Notes: generated by a model not told the origin, from the letters alone. A DNA stretch of 45,671 bases from DASZCR01 sp035942915 (GCA_035942915.1 DASZCR010000221.1:1-45671); one strand, 5' to 3'. Positions 31,523 through 40,225 are shown, counted from the stretch's first letter. Program-made: numbers and translations.

Positions 31523-32020
31523 CTACTCGGCCTCCGCGTGCGGCCGACCGGCGAGCAGTTTGACGGCGTGCGCGAGGACGGGGCGAATTACGTCGAAGCA
31601 GTCGCGCACGCCCGCAGGCGCGCCCGGCAGGTTGACGACGAGCGCGCCGGAGCGTGTTCCGCAGACGGCGCGCGAAATCATCGCCATCGGCGTTCGCTTC
31701 AGAGACTCTGCGCGCATCGCTTCCGCCAGCCCCGGCACTTCCCTCTCGATGGCGGCGCGCGTCGCCTCCGGCGTGTTATCGCGTGGCGAAAGTCCCGTCC
31801 CGCCGGTCGTCAAGACGAGATTGACTTCGTCGCGGTCGGCGTAGGCGCGCAGGGCTGCGATGAGCGGTTCGAGGTCGTCGGAGAGGATTTCGGTCGCCAC
31901 TATTTCAGCGCCCGCCTCGCGCAGCAACTCGCCGAGCAACTCGCCCGACTCGTCGCGCTGCTCGCCACGCGCGCAGCGGTCGCTGACCGTGAGGACGACG
32001 GCTCTTATCTGTTCAGACAT
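31523..32020 (-). CDS. MogA/MoaB-family molybdopterin adenylyltransferase-like protein
   Basis: The 165-residue protein has the MPT-binding fold of the MogA/MoaB/CinA family, which adenylylates molybdopterin before metal insertion. Motifs are TVSD (11-14), the nucleotide loop TTGGTGLSPRD (71-81), the P-E-A-T-R block and NLPGAPAG near 130. The length fits MoaB/MogA. Its ATG overlaps the stop of the CoA-binding gene by one base, so the two are translated together. No other molybdenum cofactor gene is in the window. Confidence 0.88.
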   Translation of the reverse strand: MSEQIRAVVLTVSDRCARGEQRDESGELLGELLREAGAEIVATEILSDDLEPLIAALRAYADRDEVNLVLTTGGTGLSPRDNTPEATRAAIEREVPGLAEAMRAESLKRTPMAMISRAVCGTRSGALVVNLPGAPAGVRDCFDVIRPVLAHAVKLLAGRPHAEAE

Positions 32021-32430
32021 CAGCGTCCCATCCGCGCATGGTCTTTGAGCCAGCAGCGATCCATGACGACGAGCAAGCCCGCCTCCTGCGCGCGCCGCGC
32101 CGCACGCTCGTCTATCACGCCCTCCTGCAACCAGACGGCGCGCGCGCCTATCCGAATGGCCTCGTCAACGACCGCCCCCGCTTCATCCGACCGACGAAAG
32201 ATGTCAACGAGGTCAATCTTCTCAGGCACGTCGCCGAGCGCCGCGTAAGACTTCTCGCCGAAGACCTCGCGCTCGTTCGGGTTGACGGGGATGACGCGGT
32301 AGCCCTGCGCGCGCATGTAACGCGCGACGCCGTGCGAGGGGCGCATCGGGTTCGACGAAAGGCCGACGACGGCAATCGTCCGACACTCTTCGAGAATCTG
32401 CCGGATAGCCTGCGGGTCGTTAATTTCCAT
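32020..32430 (-). CDS. CoA-binding domain protein (YccU-like)
   Basis: A single Rossmann-like CoA-binding domain of 136 residues. VVGLSSNPMRPSH (21-33) binds the nucleotide part, followed by PVNPNEREVFGE (48-59), WLQEGV (100-105) and MDRCWLKDH (123-131). It resembles E. coli YccU and free-standing domains of succinyl-CoA synthetase-like proteins. The physiological role of this group is unknown. It is coupled to the downstream MogA-like gene and lies 30 bases from the 3' end of carB, with a heptamer repeat between. Confidence 0.88.
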   Translation of the reverse strand: MEINDPQAIRQILEECRTIAVVGLSSNPMRPSHGVARYMRAQGYRVIPVNPNEREVFGEKSYAALGDVPEKIDLVDIFRRSDEAGAVVDEAIRIGARAVWLQEGVIDERAARRAQEAGLLVVMDRCWLKDHARMGR

Positions 32431-32436
32431 AAATCA

Positions 32437-32518
32437 AGTCTGAAGTTTGAAGTTTGAAGTCTAGAGTCTACCGGCGAGGTTCGAGCCTGCTTTTGACTCA
32501 AGACTCTCGACCTCAGTC
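32437..32518. repeat. Second-type heptamer palindrome overlapping the carB 3' end
   Basis: Five tandem heptamers (AGTCTGA, AGTTTGA twice, AGTCTAG, AGTCTAC; 32437-32471) are followed by about 23 unrelated bases. Three heptamers (GACTCAA, GACTCTC, GACCTCA; 32495-32515) complete the element. AGTCTAGAGTC (32458-32468) and GACTCAAGACT (32495-32505) can pair with one mismatch. The architecture (heptamer arm, spacer, complementary heptamer arm) is that of elements 1-7, but the sequence is unrelated. The carB stop codon (32461-32463) lies in the first arm. Confidence 0.75.
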
Positions 32519-35500
32519 CGCAGACGGTCTTTCTCATGCAGTTCTTGCAGCGAGATGGGGTCTGCGCCGCGTTGCTCGCTGGCGTAGATGGCATCGACGA
32601 CGGCCTGCGCGCCCGTCATCGTCGTCACGCACGGGACGCCGTGTTGGAGCGCGGCGCGACGGATGGCGCGTTCGTCGTAGTGCGAGGCGCGTCCGAGAGG
32701 CGTGTTGATGATGAGCGCGACCTCGCCGCGTTTGATGTGGTCGGCGATGTTCGGACGCCCCTCGTTGACCTTGAAGACGGTTTCGACTTCGAGGCCGACT
32801 TCGCGCAGGCGCGCGGCCGTCCCCAGTGTCGCCATCAGGCGAAAGCCGAGCCGCGCGAGCCTTCGCGCCTGCACGACCGACTGTCCCTTGTCCGAATCGT
32901 TGACGCTGATGAAGGCCGTGCCCTCGCGCGGCAGTTCCAGACCCGCGCCCATCATCGCCTTCGCGTAAGCCTCGCCGAAAGACTCGCCGATGCCCATCAC
33001 CTCGCCGGTCGAGTGCATCTCCGGCGAGAGCACCGGGTCAACGCCCGGAAACTTGACGAACGGGAAGACCGGCGACTTGATGAAGAAGCGGCTCACCGTG
33101 AGGTCTGGCGGAAGGTTGAACTCGGAGAGAGGGCGTCCGGCCATCACAAGCGCCGCGATGCGCGCCAGCGGCACTCCCGTCGCCTTCGAGACGAACGGCA
33201 CGGTGCGCGACGCGCGCGGGTTCACTTCGAGCACATAGACGCGGTCGTCCTTGATGGCGAACTGGATGTTGAGCAGTCCGCGCACCTTCAGGGCGCGTGC
33301 GAGGACGCGCGTGTAATGGCGCATCGTCTCGACGTGCTCGGCGGCAATCTTGACGGGCGGCAGCACGCACGACGAATCGCCCGAATGAATCCCGGCCTCT
33401 TCGATGTGCTCCTGAATGCCTGCGACCACGCAGGTCTCCTCGTCGGCCAGCGCGTCCACGTCGAACTCGGCCGCGCGTTCGAGAAATTTGTCTATCAGGA
33501 CGGGCTTCTGCGGCGACGCTTCAACGGCCGTTCGCATGTACTCGTCAAGCCCCTTCTCGTCGTAGACGATAGCCATCGCGCGGCCGCCGAGGACGTAACT
33601 CGGTCGCACGAGGACGGGATAACCGATGCGTGCGGCGCACTCGCGCGCCTCGTCGAACGAGGTGGCCGTGCCGTTTTCGGGCTGCGGGATGCCGAGTTCT
33701 CTGAGCAGCGCGCCGAAGCGTTTACGGTCTTCGGCGAGGTCAATCGAGTCGGGCGAAGTGCCAATCACGGGCGCGCCCGCCGCCTGCAAGCGCAAGGCCA
33801 GATTGAGCGGCGTCTGTCCGCCGAACTGGACGATGACGCCTTCGGGGCGCTCAACGTCGATGACGTTCATCACGTCTTCAAAGGTGAGCGGCTCGAAGTA
33901 GAGACGGTCGGAGGTGTCGTAGTCGGTCGAGACGGTTTCGGGATTGCAGTTGACCATGATGGTCTCGAAGCCCGCCTCGCGCAGAGCGAACGACGCGTGA
34001 CAGCAGCAGTAGTCGAACTCGATGCCCTGCCCGATGCGGTTCGGCCCTGAACCGAGAATCATAATCTTGCGCGCGTTCGTCGTCTCTGATTCATCCTCCT
34101 CCTCGTAGGTGGAATAGAGATAGGGCGTGTAGGACTCGAACTCCGCGCCGCAGGTATCGACGCGTTTATAGACGGGGACGAGGCCCTGCGCCTTACGATG
34201 TGCGCGCACTTCGTCCTCTGTGCTGCCGGTCAGATAGGCGATGCGACGGTCGGAGAGCGCGTACTCTTTGGCTTCGCGGAGGATGTCGAGCGGAACGTCG
34301 CGGAGCGCGCGTCCTTCAATCGCGTCCTGCACCTCCATCACGTCGCGCAGTTGTTCGAGAAACCAGGGGTCGATGCGCGAGAGACGATGAATCTCCGCGA
34401 TGGAGATGCCGTGCTGCAAGGCGTAGGTGACGTAGGAGAAACGCTGCGAGTTCGGACGCGCCAGTTTGCGCTGCAACTCGTCGGGCGGCACGTCGGCGAG
34501 TCGCAGAGGGCTGACGGCTTCGAGCGAGCGCAAGCCCTTGAAGAGCGCCTCCTTGAAGGTGCGGCCGATAGCCATCACCTCGCCGACCGATTTCATCTGC
34601 GTCCCCAACACGTCCTCGGTCGCCTTGAACTTCTCGAAGTTCCACTTCGGAATCTTGGCGACGACGTAATCAATCGTCGGCTCGAACGAGGCGGGAGTCT
34701 TGCGCGTGATGTCGTTGGCAATCTCGTCGAGCGTGTAGCCGACGGCCAGTTTCGCTGCAATCTTGGCGATGGGAAAGCCGGTCGCCTTCGAGGCCAGAGC
34801 CGACGAGCGCGAGACGCGCGGGTTCATCTCGATGACGCGCACCTCGCCGTTCTCCGGGTTGACGGCGAACTGGATATTTGAGCCGCCCGTCTCGACGCCG
34901 ACCTTGCGAATGATGGCAATCGCCATGTCGCGCAGAGCTTGATATTCGACATCCGAGAGCGTCTGCGCGGGCGCGACCGTGATGGAGTCGCCCGTATGCA
35001 CGCCCATCGGGTCGAAGTTCTCGATGGAGCAGATGATGACGACGTTGTCGGCTAAGTCGCGCATCACTTCGAGTTCGTATTCCTTCCAGCCGAGAATCGA
35101 CTCTTCGATGAGCACCTGCCCGACGGGCGAGGCCGAGAGTCCGCCGCGCACTATCTCCTCGAACTCTTCCGGGTTGAAGGCCGTGCCGCCGCCCGTGCCG
35201 CCGAGCGTAAACGACGGGCGGATGATGGCCGGGTAGCCCGTCTCCTCGACGATGCGCTCGGCCTCCGCCCACGAGCGCGCAAAACCGCCGCGCGGCAGCG
35301 GCAGTCCAATCTCCTCCATCGCGCGCTTGAACAACTCACGGTCTTCGGCCACCTTCACGGCCTCGCGCTTCGCGCCAATCATCTCCACGCCGAGTTCGTC
35401 GAGCAGTCCGGCGTCCGAGAGCGCGATGGCGAGGTTCAAGGCCGTCTGTCCGCCGACGGTCGGCAGCAGCGCGTCGGGTCTCTCGCGGCGGATGATGGCG

Positions 35501-35724
35501 GCGACAGATTCGACCGTGAGCGGCTCGACGTAGGTGCGGTCGGCCGTTTCCGGGTCGGTCATGATGGTCGCCGGATTCGAGTTGACGAGCACGACCTCGT
35601 AGCCTTCGGCGCGCAGAGCCTTGCAGGCCTGCGTACCAGAATAGTCGAACTCGGCGGCCTGCCCGATGACAATCGGGCCTGACCCGATGAGCAGAATTTT
35701 CTTGATGTCCGTGCGTTTAGGCAT
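32461..35724 (-). CDS. carB: Carbamoyl-phosphate synthase large subunit
   Basis: CarB makes carbamoyl phosphate from bicarbonate, ammonia and two ATP for pyrimidine and arginine synthesis. The 1087-residue protein has the full layout: carboxyphosphate ATP-grasp half (about 1-400; GSGPIVIGQAAEFDYSG at the start), oligomerisation domain (about 400-550), carbamoyl-phosphate half (about 555-935; GSGPNRIGQGIEFDYCC) and the MGS-like allosteric domain. The family ends near the PISLQELHEKD block. The last ~20 residues here (from RLRTEV on) are encoded in a heptamer palindrome, and the TAG stop also lies in it. The small subunit gene carA is not in the window. A TATAAT box lies upstream of the ATG. 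Confidence 0.97.
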   Translation of the reverse strand: MPKRTDIKKILLIGSGPIVIGQAAEFDYSGTQACKALRAEGYEVVLVNSNPATIMTDPETADRTYVEPLTVESVAAIIRRERPDALLPTVGGQTALNLAIALSDAGLLDELGVEMIGAKREAVKVAEDRELFKRAMEEIGLPLPRGGFARSWAEAERIVEETGYPAIIRPSFTLGGTGGGTAFNPEEFEEIVRGGLSASPVGQVLIEESILGWKEYELEVMRDLADNVVIICSIENFDPMGVHTGDSITVAPAQTLSDVEYQALRDMAIAIIRKVGVETGGSNIQFAVNPENGEVRVIEMNPRVSRSSALASKATGFPIAKIAAKLAVGYTLDEIANDITRKTPASFEPTIDYVVAKIPKWNFEKFKATEDVLGTQMKSVGEVMAIGRTFKEALFKGLRSLEAVSPLRLADVPPDELQRKLARPNSQRFSYVTYALQHGISIAEIHRLSRIDPWFLEQLRDVMEVQDAIEGRALRDVPLDILREAKEYALSDRRIAYLTGSTEDEVRAHRKAQGLVPVYKRVDTCGAEFESYTPYLYSTYEEEDESETTNARKIMILGSGPNRIGQGIEFDYCCCHASFALREAGFETIMVNCNPETVSTDYDTSDRLYFEPLTFEDVMNVIDVERPEGVIVQFGGQTPLNLALRLQAAGAPVIGTSPDSIDLAEDRKRFGALLRELGIPQPENGTATSFDEARECAARIGYPVLVRPSYVLGGRAMAIVYDEKGLDEYMRTAVEASPQKPVLIDKFLERAAEFDVDALADEETCVVAGIQEHIEEAGIHSGDSSCVLPPVKIAAEHVETMRHYTRVLARALKVRGLLNIQFAIKDDRVYVLEVNPRASRTVPFVSKATGVPLARIAALVMAGRPLSEFNLPPDLTVSRFFIKSPVFPFVKFPGVDPVLSPEMHSTGEVMGIGESFGEAYAKAMMGAGLELPREGTAFISVNDSDKGQSVVQARRLARLGFRLMATLGTAARLREVGLEVETVFKVNEGRPNIADHIKRGEVALIINTPLGRASHYDERAIRRAALQHGVPCVTTMTGAQAVVDAIYASEQRGADPISLQELHEKDRLRTEVESLESKAGSNLAGRL

Positions 35725-35762
35725 CTCGTGGTCAATTTTCGGATTGGAGACGGAGTCGGGGC

Positions 35763-35791
35763 ATTATACATGACGCTGTGAGCCGGAAGCG
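35763..35791 (-). promoter_or_regulatory. Possible promoter for carB
   Basis: On the minus strand a perfect TATAAT (35768-35763) lies 38 bases before the carB ATG. The -35 region near 35785-35791 (CTTCCG) is poor, so the promoter call rests mainly on the -10 box. Confidence 0.5.
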
Positions 35792-35807
35792 ACCGTGCGC
35801 GCAGACA

Positions 35808-35855
35808 GCAAAAACGAAAGGCGCGAAGTCGACTCACGGAGTTCGCTTCGCGCCT
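35808..35855 (-). terminator. Intrinsic terminator after the helicase-loader gene
   Basis: AGGCGCGAAG and CTTCGCGCCT (35819-35828 and 35846-35855) form a perfect 10-bp stem with a 17-base loop. On the minus strand TTTCGTTTTT follows directly. The loader gene ends 27 bases upstream. Confidence 0.85.
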
Positions 35856-35882
35856 GCGCTGTTGAAGTCTTCTGTGTGCAAC

Positions 35883-36716
35883 TTAAATCTTCTGCGTGTC
35901 GAAGCTGCGGCGATAGTCTTCGCCTTCGATATGCACGGTCTTGCACATCTCGTAGAGCCTGCTTCTCAGGCGCACGCCGATGCGGTCTTCCAGTGTCTCG
36001 TCCGACGGTTGACGGCGCGCGTCCAGATAGTTGGTCGTGAAGATGGTCAGCTTGCGGTCGTTATAACGCGTGTTGATGATTTGCATCATCGTGTCGCGCA
36101 CCCAGTCGGTCGGCTTCGACGCGCCGAGTTCATCAAGGACGAGCACTTCGGTCTGGTAAATCGGCGCGAGCACCTTCATCTCCGAAGTCTTCGAGACGGA
36201 GTTGTAGGAGTCCTGTATCTCTTTGAGCAGCGAGCCGAACTCGTAGAAGAGACAGGGAACGCCCTTCTCGATGAGGCCGCGCAGGATGGCGACCGAAAGA
36301 TGCGTCTTGCCGACGCCGACCGTGCCCATGAAGAGCAGCCCGCGCTCGACGGCCGGATACTCGCGCACGAGGCGGAAGGCGTAGTTGAAGGCTTTGAGTT
36401 GCGAGCCGTTGTTGGGCGCGGGGTAGTAGTTCTGAAGCGAGCAGGGGTCTTTACGCGGCGGCGCGGCCTCGCGGTAGCGACGCGGGATGCGCGCGGCTTC
36501 GAGCAGTTTCTTGAACTGGTCTTGCTCGCGGCAGCCGCAGCGCCGCGCGCCCTTGCCCGGCACGACCTCGTAGCCCGTGCCGAAGCAACGCTGGCAGACG
36601 GCAGGCGTCTGACTTCCAGAAGCACGCTTGTCAGCTTTCGCCGGGACGGCATCGTTCGCCTCCCTTTCGGGCACGGCGAAGAGCGGCGGAATCTTTTTAG
36701 CGTTGTCAGACGACAT
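35883..36716 (-). CDS. DnaC/DnaI-like helicase loader ATPase
   Basis: The 277-residue AAA+ protein has an N-terminal zinc ribbon (Cys41, Cys44, Cys60, Cys62), Walker A GTVGVGKT (131-138), Walker B VLVLDELG (191-198), sensor TTN (227-229) and the arginine region RLRSRLYE (249-256). This is the layout of primosomal loaders DnaC/DnaI and of the IS21 helper IstB. No IstA transposase or IS21 ends lie near, so a replication loader that places DnaB is the better reading. The gene stands alone between its own promoter (TATAAT) and terminator. Confidence 0.87.
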   Translation of the reverse strand: MSSDNAKKIPPLFAVPEREANDAVPAKADKRASGSQTPAVCQRCFGTGYEVVPGKGARRCGCREQDQFKKLLEAARIPRRYREAAPPRKDPCSLQNYYPAPNNGSQLKAFNYAFRLVREYPAVERGLLFMGTVGVGKTHLSVAILRGLIEKGVPCLFYEFGSLLKEIQDSYNSVSKTSEMKVLAPIYQTEVLVLDELGASKPTDWVRDTMMQIINTRYNDRKLTIFTTNYLDARRQPSDETLEDRIGVRLRSRLYEMCKTVHIEGEDYRRSFDTQKI

Positions 36717-36839
36717 CCGTGCGAACAGTTCGGAGATTCTCTTTTATTGCTGACGACGGCGCGGGGGTTTCACTTGCGCCGTTCGACTCTAACCCGGAAG
36801 CGGCCTCTCATGCCCGCTTCTCTCCGGCGGGCGACGCGG

Positions 36840-36867
36840 ATTATAGCACTCGAAAATCAGATTGCAA
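36840..36867 (-). promoter_or_regulatory. Promoter for the helicase-loader gene
   Basis: On the minus strand TTGCAA (36867-36862) and the perfect TATAAT (36845-36840) are 16 bases apart. The start codon lies about 125 bases downstream, leaving a leader of about 115 bases with no obvious structure. Confidence 0.7.
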
Positions 36868-36878
36868 GACCGAGCCGT

Positions 36879-37841
36879 TCAACATCCGCCGCCGCCGCCC
36901 TGATAGACGACGCGCCAGCCCGTCGGCGTCCTTTGATAGACGAAATAGTCGTTGCTTTCGTAGTAGCTGCCGCCCGCGATAACTTCCGACACGCCGTCGC
37001 CGTCGAGGTCTACGGCATCGACCAGACGGCGCAGTTCAAAGTTCTCCTCGCTGCCGAAGTGATACCACGAGAGCGTGGCCGCAAAGCTCGCGCCGCGCGG
37101 TTCGGCGATGAGCAGAGCGGTGTGTTGCGGGAAGTGCGGCTGCATCTCGATAAAGTATGAGCCGACGAGTTCGGCGCGCCCGTCGGCGTCGAGGTCAATG
37201 GCCGTCAGGTTGTTGGTCTTAATCTTCTCAAGCGCGGACGGGGCGACGCGTTTGCTGCGAAAGAGCGTGCGCGCGAGCGCGAGGGCGGCGGCGCGTTCTT
37301 CGGCGGTCGGCGCGCGGCGCGTTCCCTTCCCGCGTCCGAGCGCATCGGAGTCGGTCGCCAGCGCCAGCACTTCGCCGCCGAGCTTGGCCTGTGTGTCGGC
37401 CGTCGCGCTTGCCACCAGACCGACGCAGCCCGGTTCGAGATATTGCTTGACCGTGACCTTACCCGCCTCGCCGCCGCCGAAGAGCAGGCGGTAGGTGCGA
37501 CCCGGCCGGAAGTATTCGGCGATGAAACTCTTCTCGTTGCGCTCGGCGTCGGCCGCCTCGCTCAAGCCTGCGACGGGCGGCTCGGTGAAACGCCCGCCGA
37601 CGACCATCGTTATCGGCTCAATCTGCACTTCGGCCGCTGGCGACTCGGCCGCTTCATACTTGATGACGGCGAAGACGAGCGTCCTTTGCCCACCGGCGGC
37701 GCGGGAGGAGGGCGATGAAGAGGTCGCCGACGGCCTCTTCGTCTGCGAGGCGCCGCGTGAGGGGATGAGAGCGCAGCTTAGCAGCAATGTCAGTGCGAGC
37801 GCGCCGAGTCTGTGCCGTGTGGGTCGCATGTTCCTTCTCAT
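36879..37841 (-). CDS. Secreted or lipid-anchored protein with VCBS-like repeats, function unknown
   Basis: The 320-residue protein starts with a signal sequence (basic MRRNMRPTRHR, then a hydrophobic stretch). It ends in LLLSC, which could be a lipobox at Cys22. A Ser/Ala-rich linker leads to a globular region. Two calcium-loop-like repeats, DLDADGRAELVG (about 215-226) and DLDGDGVSEVIAG, resemble FG-GAP/VCBS integrin-type repeats. The protein ends in a Gly-rich tail with a terminal Cys. The first ATG (37841) and one four codons later are both possible starts. It lies 27 bases downstream of the bi-domain oxidoreductase gene and probably shares its transcript. Confidence 0.7.
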   Translation of the reverse strand: MRRNMRPTRHRLGALALTLLLSCALIPSRGASQTKRPSATSSSPSSRAAGGQRTLVFAVIKYEAAESPAAEVQIEPITMVVGGRFTEPPVAGLSEAADAERNEKSFIAEYFRPGRTYRLLFGGGEAGKVTVKQYLEPGCVGLVASATADTQAKLGGEVLALATDSDALGRGKGTRRAPTAEERAAALALARTLFRSKRVAPSALEKIKTNNLTAIDLDADGRAELVGSYFIEMQPHFPQHTALLIAEPRGASFAATLSWYHFGSEENFELRRLVDAVDLDGDGVSEVIAGGSYYESNDYFVYQRTPTGWRVVYQGGGGGC

Positions 37842-37868
37842 CTTTAGCGTGTGCTGTGCGAGAAATTT

Positions 37869-40040
37869 TCAGACGTTCGCGGGAAGCCCTGTCTTGAGCG
37901 AGTCGCGCATACGGAAGGTGGCGCGCGTGGTGGCCGCCAGTTCTGCGAGCGTGATGGGCGCTTCGGCCTTCCCCTCGACGACGGCGCAGACGGCGCGCAC
38001 CTCATCGCGTTGCCCCTTATCCTGCACACGCTGTTTGATGACCTCCTCGCGTCCGTCTCGATAGGTCGTCGCGCTGCGAAAGTCTTCGAGGATGAAGACG
38101 CGCCCCTCGCCGAAAATCTCTGCGCGCTCTTTCGGAAGCGAACGGTCGCCTTCGGCGAGATAGGCAATCGTCCCGTTTGAGCCGTCGGCGAAACGCAGCG
38201 TCAGCATCACGGAATCTTCTTCGACGATTTCATGGTTGCGTGTCATGACCGGCTCGGCGTAGACGCGCACGGGCGGCGCGCCCGCCCAGTACTGCATCAG
38301 GTCGACGAAGTGGCAGACCTCTGCGACGATGCGCCCGCCGCCTTCGCGCGGGTCGTGCGCCCAATGGCTGCGCGGCAGCCGACCGGCGTTGATGCGATAG
38401 ACCATCGAGAGCGGTTCGCGTCTTCCGTCGAAGAACTCGCGCGCGGCGCGTGCGAGCGGCGAGAAGCGCCGGTTGAAGCCGACCATCAGACGCCCGCGCG
38501 AACGTGACGCCGCGTCGAGCACGGCGTCCAACTCTGCATCGTCGAGCGCGAGCGGCTTTTCGACGAAGACGTGGCGGTCGCGTTCGAGCGCGGCGCGCAC
38601 GAGCGGCGCGTGCGTGTCGTGTCTGGTGGCGATGACGACGAGATTGACCTGCTCGTCGGCTATCACTTCCTCCGCCCCCGACGCGCAGACGCGAAAGCCG
38701 TACTGTCGCCCGACGTTCAAGGCCGTCACGCCGGAGGCAGTTGCGATGGTCTGAAACTCGACGCCCGCCGCCTTGAACTGCGGCAGCAGCATCCCCTTCG
38801 CATAGACGCCCGCGCCGACGAGTCCGACGCGCACACCTTCGCCGCCCGACGCCGAGACTCGCGCCCTCGCATCGGTCTGCGACGGACTCAGTTCGATGCG
38901 CCGCGCGACTTCGCGCTCCGTGTCGTATTCGAGCAGCACGCCGAGATAAGGCTCTTGCGTCTCGCCCGTAATCAGACGATAGGCGCTCGCCGCATCTTCG
39001 ACGGCGAAGCGGTGCGTCGTCAGGCGCTCGACGTTGACCGAGCGCGCGGCCACCAAATCGAGAAACGCCTCGATGTTGCGCCCCTCAGTCCAGCGCACGT
39101 AGGCGAACGGATAATCGTGGCCGCGCTCTTCGTAGTCAGGGTCGTAGCGCCCCGGCCCGTAAGACATCGAGACCTGCAAAGACAGTTCGCGCTTGAAGTA
39201 GAGTTCGCGCGGCACTTCCAGCCCGACGCCGCCGACGGCCACGACGCGCCCCTTCAGACGCGAGACTTCGCCCGCCAACTCGACCGGCTGGTTCGACTCT
39301 GTAGCCGCCGTAATCAGGACAGCATCCGCGCCGCGCCCGCGCGTCCAGTCGAAGACGCGACGCGCCGCGTCAACGTCCGGCGCGCATCCGTCCTCTGCGC
39401 CGAGCGTGCGCGCCAGTTCAATCTTGCGCGCGTCGAGGTCGATGCCATAGACGCGGCAGCCGTTTGCCTTTAGCAGTTGGACGGTGAGTTGACCGAGCAG
39501 GCCGAGTCCGATGACGACGCACGCTTCGCCAAGCGTCGGCGCGGCCAGACGGACGCCCTGCAAAGCAATCGCGCCGAGCGTCCCATAGGCGGCTTCACCG
39601 TAGGAGACCGCTTCCGGCAGGCGCACGCAGAGATTCTTCGGGACGGAGAGGACTTCGGCGTGCGAGGCGTAACCGAGACCAGCACAGGCGACGCGGTCGC
39701 CGACGCGCCACGCGCCCGCCTCTTCGCCGACGGCGACGACACGCCCGGCCGCGCTGTAGCCGAGCGCCAGCGTCGAATCGAGTTTCTCGCGCACGGCCGC
39801 CAGCGTGTTAGCAATGCCCTCGTCTTTCGCCCTGAGCAGCGTCTTCTTCACCAACTCCGGCTGTTCGAGAGCGCGCGCGACTAGGCTCTTGCGGTTCGTA
39901 TCGACGGCGGCGCGTTCCGTGCCCGCGCTAATCAGAGAGGCGGCGGCGCGCACCAGCACGCGCCCCTTTTGCACGACGGGCGCAGGCACTTCCGTCACCT
40001 CGACCTTCCCCGTCTTCAGACTTTGCAAGACCTGTTTCAT
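37869..40040 (-). CDS. Bi-domain oxidoreductase: zinc-less MDR plus Gfo/Idh/MocA domain
   Basis: The 723-residue protein fuses two dehydrogenase modules. Residues 1-375 form a medium-chain dehydrogenase with the NAD(P) motif VIGLGLLGQ (176-184). The catalytic-zinc cysteine of alcohol dehydrogenases is replaced (SLISAGTE, 35-42). Residues 403-723 form a Gfo/Idh/MocA unit with VGLVGAGVYAKG (405-416), the EKPLAL motif (494-499) and EVCHFVDLMQYW. The same fusion is known in polysaccharide and capsule loci, where it is thought to oxidise or epimerise sugar nucleotides. No other sugar gene is beside it here. The ATG at 40040 gives the family N-terminus (MKQVLQSLKTG). An in-frame upstream start would add only eleven residues. 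Confidence 0.88.
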   Translation of the reverse strand: MKQVLQSLKTGKVEVTEVPAPVVQKGRVLVRAAASLISAGTERAAVDTNRKSLVARALEQPELVKKTLLRAKDEGIANTLAAVREKLDSTLALGYSAAGRVVAVGEEAGAWRVGDRVACAGLGYASHAEVLSVPKNLCVRLPEAVSYGEAAYGTLGAIALQGVRLAAPTLGEACVVIGLGLLGQLTVQLLKANGCRVYGIDLDARKIELARTLGAEDGCAPDVDAARRVFDWTRGRGADAVLITAATESNQPVELAGEVSRLKGRVVAVGGVGLEVPRELYFKRELSLQVSMSYGPGRYDPDYEERGHDYPFAYVRWTEGRNIEAFLDLVAARSVNVERLTTHRFAVEDAASAYRLITGETQEPYLGVLLEYDTEREVARRIELSPSQTDARARVSASGGEGVRVGLVGAGVYAKGMLLPQFKAAGVEFQTIATASGVTALNVGRQYGFRVCASGAEEVIADEQVNLVVIATRHDTHAPLVRAALERDRHVFVEKPLALDDAELDAVLDAASRSRGRLMVGFNRRFSPLARAAREFFDGRREPLSMVYRINAGRLPRSHWAHDPREGGGRIVAEVCHFVDLMQYWAGAPPVRVYAEPVMTRNHEIVEEDSVMLTLRFADGSNGTIAYLAEGDRSLPKERAEIFGEGRVFILEDFRSATTYRDGREEVIKQRVQDKGQRDEVRAVCAVVEGKAEAPITLAELAATTRATFRMRDSLKTGLPANV

Positions 40041-40069
40041 ACTTTGAAGAGTGGCTCTCCCCGCGCGTC

Positions 40070-40225
40070 TCACCAGAGAGCGATTTCAATCAGGCCGAGA
40101 AGGACGGCGACGGCCAGAATGACGAGCAGCGCGATGTGCGGCCAGCGCAGCACGTAGCGGCGACAGGCGCGACACTTCAACCCACCCATGCGGAGGGGTC
40201 TGGCGCAATAAGGACATTTGGTCAT
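40070..40225 (-). CDS. 51-residue zinc-ribbon membrane microprotein
   Basis: This reading frame encodes Cys4-x2-Cys7 and Cys18-x2-Cys21 (CPYC, CRAC), a small zinc ribbon. A basic stretch follows, then one strongly hydrophobic helix (about 30-49) that ends two residues before the stop. The layout is a cytoplasmic zinc knuckle on a C-terminal membrane anchor. It lies 29 bases before the bi-domain oxidoreductase gene in the same direction. A GGAAG stands about 12 bases upstream of the ATG. Function unknown. The cysteine spacing and the coherent hydrophobic helix argue for a real gene despite its size. Confidence 0.65.
   Translation of the reverse strand: MTKCPYCARPLRMGGLKCRACRRYVLRWPHIALLVILAVAVLLGLIEIALW

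Noticed and set aside
32470..32492. GGTTCGAGCC as a tRNA T-arm
   Set aside because: The flanking stem does not pair, no acceptor or anticodon arm is nearby, and the sequence lies in the carB 3' coding region.
32536..34050. A 504-codon open frame opposite carB
   Set aside because: High GC keeps the antisense frame open. The carB frame has uninterrupted ATP-grasp motifs, and the opposite frame has none.
35883..36716. The helicase-loader gene as IstB of an IS21 element
   Set aside because: No IstA transposase, terminal repeats or target duplication were found. The gene has its own promoter and terminator and an N-terminal zinc ribbon typical of replication loaders.
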